Part shown: piece by piece, positions 56,941-64,000 of the stretch
Layout of the letters: each line of letters starts with the position of its first letter
Position numbering within the stretch: the first letter of the stretch is position 1
Assembly (NCBI GenBank): GCA_023053545.1
Contig: JAKZAN010000002.1
Span: 13,016,790 to 13,080,789 of the forward strand
Source: Lepidurus packardi
Lineage: Eukaryota; Arthropoda; Branchiopoda; Notostraca; Triopsidae
Direction: 5' to 3'
Length of the DNA stretch: 64,000 bases
Translations under genes and position numbers: made by a program
Notes under the pieces: model-generated
What the model saw: only the letters and a program-made list of their open reading frames with translations
Databases searched by the model: none
Told to the model about the DNA's origin: nothing

Positions 56941-59301
56941 CTTTCTACAATAGGAACATTTCGCTTGCTGAACTTCATTTGGTCAGGTTAAGTTTTCTAC
57001 TTTGTACTTGTGGTTTGCTTATACTTTGTACTCATTGTATCGTATCAACTTGGAAATGGTCCGATTTCCTTTAAAAACGAAACAGTGATACGCAGGGTTT
57101 GCCGGGGAAAAGAGGCTTAACATGGAAGGAAGAAAGGAGATCTATAATTATCTCCATACGTGGGTCCCAACGGAATCTTTTATATTACTGGAAGCGATAA
57201 TGCTGGTCTCTGGGAAGTTCTACTTGTGCCTCTTATTTTGCACGACTATATCCTACAGGAGATGCTTTGAAACCTGCCTGAAGGGAATCGATAAGCTATA
57301 TTGTAACTCTGTAGGAATTTATCTCCGCTCGTTTATATCCATTTTATCAGTCAAAAAGACGGAAAAAAGACGCTAAGAACTCTCAGCAGCTGAAGAATGA
57401 AGAAGGAAGATGGATTTGCGCTAGTCCATCACAAGTGGGTTGGCTACCAGCATGAACAACCGCTTTTCTCTGGGCATTTTCTTCAATGGAGAAGGACCAC
57501 TTTACGCCCATGCAAAGCCGTAAGATAAATGACAGGGTACCCAGTGGCATTTTTACTTTGCTTTTTTATAACTGAATGGGAGAACTGAACTGAATTATAT
57601 GACTGTGGTCCTGGAATGCTGTAAAGGATTTGTGTAAGTAATGTGTAAAGGATTGTAAGTATAATTGTAATTGTGATTGTTATTGTAAGTGTAAAGTAAT
57701 GTGTAACGGATTGGGATACTTTGTATTCTGTAAAGAAAGAAGGTATTGGGTTAAAATTTGGTATATTGGAAAGTAATTTAAGGGTTTTTGATGTTGTGGT
57801 AAAAGTATGCAATTATGGGAAGTTGGAGGGAAAATGAGACAGCCAGGGTTTCCTATGGAGGGGAAATTGCTTTGCTTTAACGAGGTTGAAAGTGTATTGC
57901 ATTTGGCAACGTTGGAGAGTAAAGATTGGAGGAGCTTTTAGCTAATGGAAGCGAGTGGTCTTTTGCCCCCTCTTTGGGTAAGCACGCCGGGGATACAATA
58001 CCGTAGAATCACAATGAAGAAAAGCGTGAGCTTTGTTTTCCTCTTATATAATTTGAGTATTCATGAGATTCTTGGCCGTTAACAGATACCGTATAGCCGA
58101 GGTTCCATGCATTGGCTTTAATTATAGTGCAGTGTCCAGGAGAGCTAGATCTATTGGCATTTATAATATCGTTTCTAGGAACTAGAATGCGTGACTTTTA
58201 TTAGACGAGATGAAAAGCAGTGAGTGCCAAGAATAAGTCAGAAGGAAAAGTAATAAGCGTATCTTGTGATACTGTTGATCACCGTGGGATTTGTGGCGGA
58301 TGTCGGGGGATTGAAATTAAAGAGAAAAGAAGCAAAAGTGTGGGGTTTCGGCTGCAGAAATCGTCTGCTCGACACTCGTTTTCCGGAGACGGAGATCAAG
58401 GGAAGCTGAGTGGTATCGTTAAGGAGAGATAAAAAGCGTAGTAGACTGTTGCTGGAAGACGGCAGCAGGACGAGATTTTCATTGAAGACGCCAATTAGGG
58501 GGAATGCTCCATCGGAGAAGGCAAAAGAACTTCCCTTTCTCATAAGCGCTATTGTAATTACCCTTACGATCCTTTGTCTAATCAAGCGAATAATAGCAAG
58601 GACATTTACTTTTTAGTATTTTATTCTTAGAAGGTTAAGGAATGGGCATGCCTATGAAAATATAATGTAAGGACGTAAAAAAGTGACCAGGAGCCTGTTG
58701 AATTGAGGCCAAGTGAAACGCTTTTTTTCTACAAACCCGTGGCAAAGTTCACCCTTAGCGGCCTTAACCGCTAACGGTAGACTTTTACGTACAGCATTTA
58801 GAACGAAAACCTGCTCCCTGATTGGCTCCCCCAGCTTCCTATCATCACCGTATATTTGTTCGCTTTTTTATACTGAACTACTTTGTCTACTTACTTTAAA
58901 TCTCCTTGGTTAATATATTACATAAAACTGTCTTATATAAAACTGACTTTTAAAATGCAAAAATTGTTGCATTTGCTGTTACGATATATACATTTTGCCT
59001 ATACAACAAATGGCGCAAGCCACTTTACATTATATTTTCTTTTTAATAAGAAACTGCTCTATAGAAAAACTCGGCGCTGTCTATTATAGGGAAAAAAGGT
59101 TTTAAAGAAAAAAATAGTAATCGCAAGCCTACAGGCAAGTATCCTCATATTTCTTTACCCAAATGTCTTGCGGTCACAGGTTCTTACTTACTTGACTTCT
59201 CGCTAGATGGCCGATGATAAGGGAAATTTTGACTTTCAGTTGTGAATTGTTTATTTGCAGAATAAGTTCTCTGGGGAAATTAGTTAATTAAATAAGGGAA
59301 A
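56941..59301. other. Spacer upstream of PSMB1
   Basis: No exon with recognisable similarity on either strand. A short low-complexity stretch of GTAATTGTGATTGT type lies near 57650-57700. The PSMB1 promoter must be near its right end; TAGATGGCC occurs near 59205. Several open frames of 60-115 codons show no conserved features or plausible splice partners and are not called. Confidence 0.4.
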
Positions 59302-60179
59302 ATGGCTGAAATCCGCGTTAGAAACTTGCCCGATTACGCAGCCAAGCAACATCCTTCGTGGAGCCCCTATTCTGACAATGGAGGGTAACTTTTCATTGTT
59401 GTGTATACAAATTTTAACAGCGTGAATTATGTTTTTAGAACTGTTGTAGCTATTGCCGGCGAAGACTTTGCTGTCATTGCTTCAGACACGCGTTTAAGTG
59501 CTGGCTATTCGATTTATACCAGGGAACAAACTAAACTCTACAAAATGTCTGAGAAAACCGTTTTAGGCTGCACAGGATGTTGGTGTGACGTCTTGACGTT
59601 GACCAAAGTCTTGGAAGCTAGGATGAAAGTAACTAATCGCCTTATAACCTTCTAAGCATGCATTTAATATCCATGTCTCTTGTTTTTCCCTCCAAGATGT
59701 ATCTCCATGAGCATCTGAAGCCCATGGCGACGCCCGCAGTGGCTCAGTTGTTGTCAACCATGCTGTATTACAAGCGCTTTTTCCCATACTACGTTTCCAA
59801 CATTCTAGCCGGTCTGGATTCCCAAGGCAAAGGTTACATCTACAGTTATGATCCAGTCGGACACTGCGAAGAAGGCAAATACTACGCTGGCGGCTCAGCT
59901 TGCGCTCTAATCGTCCCATTATTGGACAATCAAGTAACCTAACAATGCTTGATCTTCTCCCAGACTTGGTTTTTAAACTTTTAAATCGTTTAGATTGGGT
60001 TGAAAAACATGCAGGGCGTGAAGCCAGAGGTGTTAACAGTGGAAAAAGCCATTGCTGTTATCAAAGACGGGTTTATTTCTGCGGCTGAGCGCGATATTTA
60101 CACCGGAGATGGCGTAGTGATCAATATTATTACCAAGGATGGCATTGAGACTCAACATTTCCCCTTGCGCAAGGATTAA
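59302..60179 (+). CDS. PSMB1: Proteasome subunit beta type-1 (beta6)
   Basis: Predicted 231 residues from four exons: 59302-59384, 59439-59628, 59697-59933, 59994-60179; phases agree. It is a structural, non-catalytic beta subunit of the 20S proteasome, in cytosol and nucleus. Seen: short N-terminal propeptide region, then [78 protein letters not shown] and the C-terminal [17 protein letters not shown]. It matches insect beta6 closely in every exon. The first exon ends GGA GG and the next supplies ACT, giving the expected Gly-Gly-Thr. The gene converges on MBF1, with 220 bases between their stops. Confidence 0.95.
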
Positions 60180-60399
60180 ACCTGAGGGATCGAGTGGTTT
60201 TGGCGAAAGGAATACATAAAAAAACTGGAACATGATCATTTGAACATATTTTGTGTATTTCTACAAGTTGGTCACCGTTCTAACGCCACGCAAGTTAAGA
60301 AAAGCATGTTTCCCGCATAGGTTACAGACGCCACACACAAAAGGGGGGGAAGTTATGGGTCTGCCAAGGCTTTGCCTCCTGTAGGATGTACCGGCAAAT

Positions 60400-61099
60400 C
60401 TACTTTTTGCCAGCATCGCTGCCAGGAGGCGCCAAGGCATGGCCTTTGTCTTTACCGCGTAATTTTAGGCCTAAAAATGAAACAAAATCGTGAATTAACT
60501 CTCAAGTTCTTGCAGCTGAACAGAAATTACCAATAGCTCTCTCTATCTTCCCAAGAATTGCTTGATTGGGCACGCCCTTGCCACTTTCGTACTCGTTGAT
60601 GACTTGGGGCTTCTCATTGACGCGTGTAGCCAAATCTTTCTGAGTCCAGCCTTTATCTTGTCTGCCTTTTTGGATCAATTTGCCAATTTCCAGGGGTACT
60701 TTGTCGTGTTTCAATTCTTCCGTCTCCTGATCGAGCTTGGCTGTGTTAAGAGTAGTAACTGAGTGCTTATTCTGAGCTGCTCCATCTAGAAATCAAAAAG
60801 AAAATGAAAATTATTCAATAATTCTTCCTGCTTTTGGTGAGTAATTGATTATCTGAGTCATTTAGACTAGTTTACATTTGGTAACCGTGTCCACAGCTAC
60901 TCCTTGACGTCTGGCAGCGTTGACGACCTAAACGAAGACAGTTAGAAAGGTATTAAAGGTTACGCAAGCTTTTCCTAAACAAATGCACGAGGTTTTTTTA
61001 AGAACGTTTTCAATGGTTTTATTTTACCTGTTCGGTTTTGCCTGCAGTTCCTTTAGCTTGGCGTTTGAATTGTGCTACGTTCCAGTCAGAGTCGCCCAT
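60400..61099 (-). CDS. MBF1: Multiprotein-bridging factor 1 (EDF1)
   Basis: Predicted 149 residues (human EDF1 148) from four exons, 5' to 3': 61099-61028, 60927-60876, 60785-60531, 60470-60400; phases agree. MBF1 is a small coactivator that links bZIP or nuclear-receptor factors to TBP; EDF1 also binds stalled ribosomes. Seen: N-terminal [52 protein letters not shown], then a Cro/C1-type helix-turn-helix ([26 protein letters not shown]) and a basic tail [12 protein letters not shown]. The HTH occupies about residues 80-135. It is divergent from TSC1, with about 600 bases between the starts. Confidence 0.96.
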
Positions 61100-61703
61100 A
61101 TTTATTGCAGAATTTATTACACGCGAGTTTATAAAATTTCTTTAAGAAATCCGTAAACAGTAAATGCAGATGATGAAATATGGCGTGTGAACCGCGAGTT
61201 TGAAACCGCAAAGCGAGGTTTGTACAGAGAACAGTCGAGAATGATTACGGTTTGCGGACTCTGCTTATCTAAGCGAACCGCAGACGCTCTCTTGCGAAAG
61301 AAGGCGGGTGGTATGATTCGGTACGAGCCAATACGAATAGAGCCCTGCTAGTTCCAAGGTCTACAGCTTGGCGTGCTGTGGGCAGTTCCCATCCTGTTGC
61401 TGTGATCCCTGTTCGTGTTGTTATTCCGTCTGCGATGAGGCCTGCTTAGCCGGCATTGGTAAACAGTGACGTCAAAGTGTATCTCTGAGGTAAATAGCAA
61501 CATTCTAGATTGACCGTCTGTAACAAATTACCTTCTACCCGTATTAGAAGGTAGTCTCTTATGTAAAACTCTTAATAGACGTAATAACTCTTCAAAATAA
61601 TAGAAAAACTTTATACAGATCGCCTTGGAAACGAACAAAACCCAGTTGTTAACTATCGTCCGTTGCAGAATGACATGACAAAGCGCGTAAACCAACAAAA
61701 CAA
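61100..61703. promoter_or_regulatory. Divergent MBF1-TSC1 promoter with CRE site
   Basis: The 604-bp gap separates the start codons of MBF1 (minus) and TSC1 (plus), so it probably works as a bidirectional or back-to-back promoter. A perfect palindromic CRE/ATF octamer TGACGTCA is at 61467-61474. No TATA box was seen for either gene, which fits housekeeping expression. MBF1 itself is a coactivator for CRE/bZIP factors, so feedback is conceivable but is inference. Confidence 0.45.
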
Positions 61704-64000
61704 ATGGCAGAAAAGCATCCCAAACTGGAAGCCGCCGAGATCTTCGCCGAGCTTGAGACGGGAAATCCCCAGCAAGTTAATGAGATCAAATCCCATATCT
61801 TCGAGTGTCTAAACGAAAGTAAAAAAAAAAATTTAAAAAAAAATAATTGCTAAAATGTTTTTCTTCGCTTCAGCTCATGAAGCTTGGTTGGTATATGGCC
61901 TCTACGACTACTACTTGAGCACCAACTCCTTGCGAGCTGTGGAGATTTTAGTCAGCGTTCGTGATGGCCATGAAAGGCATCTTTTCGACAAGTAAAACTG
62001 CTCAAACGTCAAATAAAAATCCTTAAAATTCCCTTTTTGTTCTATAGGATTGCGGAATCGTTACGAGGAACAACAAAACTGTCAGCTCTTATCATGTTGG
62101 GCCATTTGGTTCGGAAACTCCCTCCTTGGCTCTACAAAATTGCCCATCATATAGCATTCAAAGAGCTTTTAAGACTTCTCAAAGTAACTCTTAAGACTTC
62201 TTAAGTTTTTCCAAGTTTTTCGCTTTCTTTTTCTTTTCTGTCAATTTTTTTATTTTTATTTTAGGTGGAAGTGGAAGTTCTTCACCTTGTAAATGCCTTG
62301 TTGGTCCTTACAGCGCTACTACCTGTAATTCCCACCATTGATGCCAACACCTTACATGAAGTTTTTGAGATATTTGGGTAAAAACATTCGGATTCTTTGA
62401 TTTTCATTTGATTTTTTTTGTAAATTTTTACATTTTCATCATTCTAGTCGATTGGCTGCTTGGACTGCCACCAATTTAGGCTCTGCCACTCCCGAAGCTT
62501 ACATTCTGCACTTGCAAGTGGGAGTTTATGCGTTATTTCACCGATTATACGGCATGTATCCCTGCAACTGCATCACTTTCTTGCGGAAACAGTACACTTC
62601 GCGAGAAAACCTGAGTATCTTCAGTCACACCATCAAAGTAAGCTTCTTTTCACCCTATTTTATCCTTTTTGGGCATTATTTACCCCCAATTCTCGTTCCT
62701 TAGCCTTTGTTGGAAACTGTCCGACTGCATCCTCTGCTCATAACCGTCTCCAAAGAAACAGAGATCACTTCTACCCGGTAAAATCCCTCTAAATGGGTCA
62801 CATCCATTTTTTATGGTCCCATCCATTTCTTAAGTGAATTAAAATGCTTAATACGTGTTATTTGAGAGCAGGTGGAAACAAATGGACGTCCATGACATCA
62901 TTGCAGAGTGCGATAAATACGTGGTAGATGCCCAAGACTGGCCTCGGGATCGAGAAGACTCGCTGACATCCAGTTTACTTCCGCGAGGACCTGATTTCAT
63001 TTCAGCAGCTGTGGGAATCGGTCCAGCCTGCGCGGCGCTCTTCAGCGATTCTATGGCGTTGAATGGGGACTGGTTTTCGCCTTCCCAAACCATAGCCCTG
63101 CCCACAGGAGCATCCGACAACGCTGGCAAAGTGTCGGTACCGCATACGCCCACTCCTTTCTTGGCTTCTCGCGGAACGACGCCTCGCGATCGCTTGTTTC
63201 TGGCCGAAACAGCCACCGAAGCCACTCCAGAGACCACGCCTTTCACCACTCCTGTCAAAGTACTTGTTCTTGCCCCTTAATTGGGCATCTAATCCCTTAT
63301 TTATACACTTTTTCACTCCTAATAACTGTTCTTGCCCCTTAATTGGGCATCTAATCCCTTTTTTATACACTTTTTCACTCTTAATTACTGAAATTCAACT
63401 CCGGCGACGTTTAATTTAAACGTTTTAGTTGATAATTAGGTTTTGTTAGGATAATTCGGTCATTAACCCGTTATTTAGGGTTGTGAAGCTCTTATTAGTT
63501 GTTTTCTTAGAGTAATTACGTAAGTAATTAAGCTTTCTAAGAGTTAGTTAGTATTGGAATGTTAATTAAATGGAAAATCCAAACGTTTTAAAAGCTAATT
63601 CAGTTTTTTTTAGAGGAAGTAAGTTGTATGAATGGTTTATTTAGTAGTTTGGAGCTCTTAAGTGATCTAATTCAGTGTTTTCTTAGAGGAATGAAGTATT
63701 TTATAAGTTAATTAGCGTTTGACATGTTAGTTAAGCGTGTTTTAAGTTTAAGTTACGTCTAATATCGCTTTAAATTTCCTTTGGGTAGGATTTGGAGTGC
63801 CAGAGAACATGGAGACCGTTGCCTGGCACGAACTCGGTGGCTATGCTGCTAGCCACGCCTCTTCCTCCGCCTACTCCCACGCCGAATCCGTCTCACCCGA
63901 CTTCTCCTCTGAAAAAGGAGTCCAAAGACCGGAGTTTATCGTTCGAAGCAGGGGATGACGACCGTCGCAGCTTTATCTTGGCCCATAAACTCCAAAAAGT
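61704..64000 (+). CDS. TSC1: TSC1 / hamartin, 5' part (runs off window)
   Basis: The first eight exons, about 448 codons: 61704-61818, 61874-61991, 62048-62183, 62265-62377, 62448-62637, 62704-62777, 62872-63259, 63789 to the window end; phases agree. TSC1 pairs with TSC2 in a cytosolic GAP complex for Rheb that restrains mTORC1. Seen: N-terminal helical-repeat domain with YGLYDYYLSTNSLRAVEILV, LSALIMLGHLVRKLPPWLYK, and the highly typical GVYALFHRLYGMYPCNCITF, then RWKQMDVHDIIAECDKYVVD, followed by a Ser/Thr/Pro-rich linker (TPLPPPTPTPNP). The coiled-coil half lies beyond the window. The open frame at the end is still in the linker. Neighbours: MBF1 divergently upstream. Confidence 0.95.
63264..63388. 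repeat. 62-bp tandem duplication at a TSC1 donor site
   Basis: TGTTCTTGCCCCTTAATTGG and ACACTTTTTCACTC occur twice head to tail right after the donor of exon 63259 in TSC1 intron 7. The duplication starts a few bases inside the intron and leaves the donor single. The remainder of the intron to 63788 is AT-rich unique DNA with many TTAGTT words and no exon. Confidence 0.85.

Noticed and set aside
57483-57812. 109-codon minus-strand open frame
   Set aside because: Mostly low-complexity Thr-Ile stretches from a GTAATTGTGATTGT-like tract; no support as a gene.

Overview
This is eukaryotic nuclear DNA. Its genes have many exons with GT-AG introns, and AT-rich introns and spacers full of tandem repeats. 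The protein sequences look arthropod (a proteasome beta-1 close to the insect form, a DOPA-decarboxylase-type enzyme, full TSC1 and CDC73 orthologues). A crustacean or other non-drosophilid arthropod is my best guess, but the species cannot be read from the sequence. All gene models were built by hand: reading frames were joined at visible splice sites, and exon lengths were checked for phase.

Layout: (1) 0.7-2.0 kb, intronless alpha-1,3-fucosyltransferase (+). (2) 2.7-7.9 kb, an 11-exon BTB-BACK-Kelch gene of the IVNS1ABP type (-), with two tandem arrays in its introns. (3) 7.9-14.8 kb, no recognised gene; it holds a 163-bp tandem array. (4) 14.8-17.4 kb, CDC73/parafibromin (+), 9 exons. (5) 18.0-32.7 kb, PHPT1/janus-type phosphohistidine phosphatase (+); its 14-kb first intron contains a whole arrestin gene on the other strand (19.2-30.1 kb). 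(6) 32.7-38.3 kb, repeats only. (7) 38.3-51.5 kb, two tandem 14-exon paralogues (-) encoding secreted CUB-repeat proteins of about 965 residues. Between them lies a dead copy of the last two exons of the neighbouring decarboxylase. (8) 51.9-55.1 kb, aromatic L-amino-acid decarboxylase (-), 10 exons. (9) 55.4-59.3 kb, a simple tandem array and unannotated spacer. (10) 59.3-64 kb, PSMB1 (+), MBF1/EDF1 (-) and the 5' part of TSC1 (+), tightly packed, the last two divergent.

Most single-copy genes are housekeeping: transcription elongation (CDC73), coactivation (MBF1), protein turnover (PSMB1), growth control (TSC1), phosphohistidine removal (PHPT1). The 38-55 kb block differs: a segment holding the CUB gene and the 3' end of the decarboxylase was duplicated, and one intron then filled with about 3.3 kb of ~90-bp satellite. 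No prokaryotic-style system, tRNA, rRNA or CRISPR array was found. The least expected features are the duplicated block, a 208-residue N-terminal extension plus possible cassette exon in arrestin, tandem duplications that copy a functional splice donor, paired fold-back elements, and an AGATGGCG core that recurs in several unrelated repeat families.
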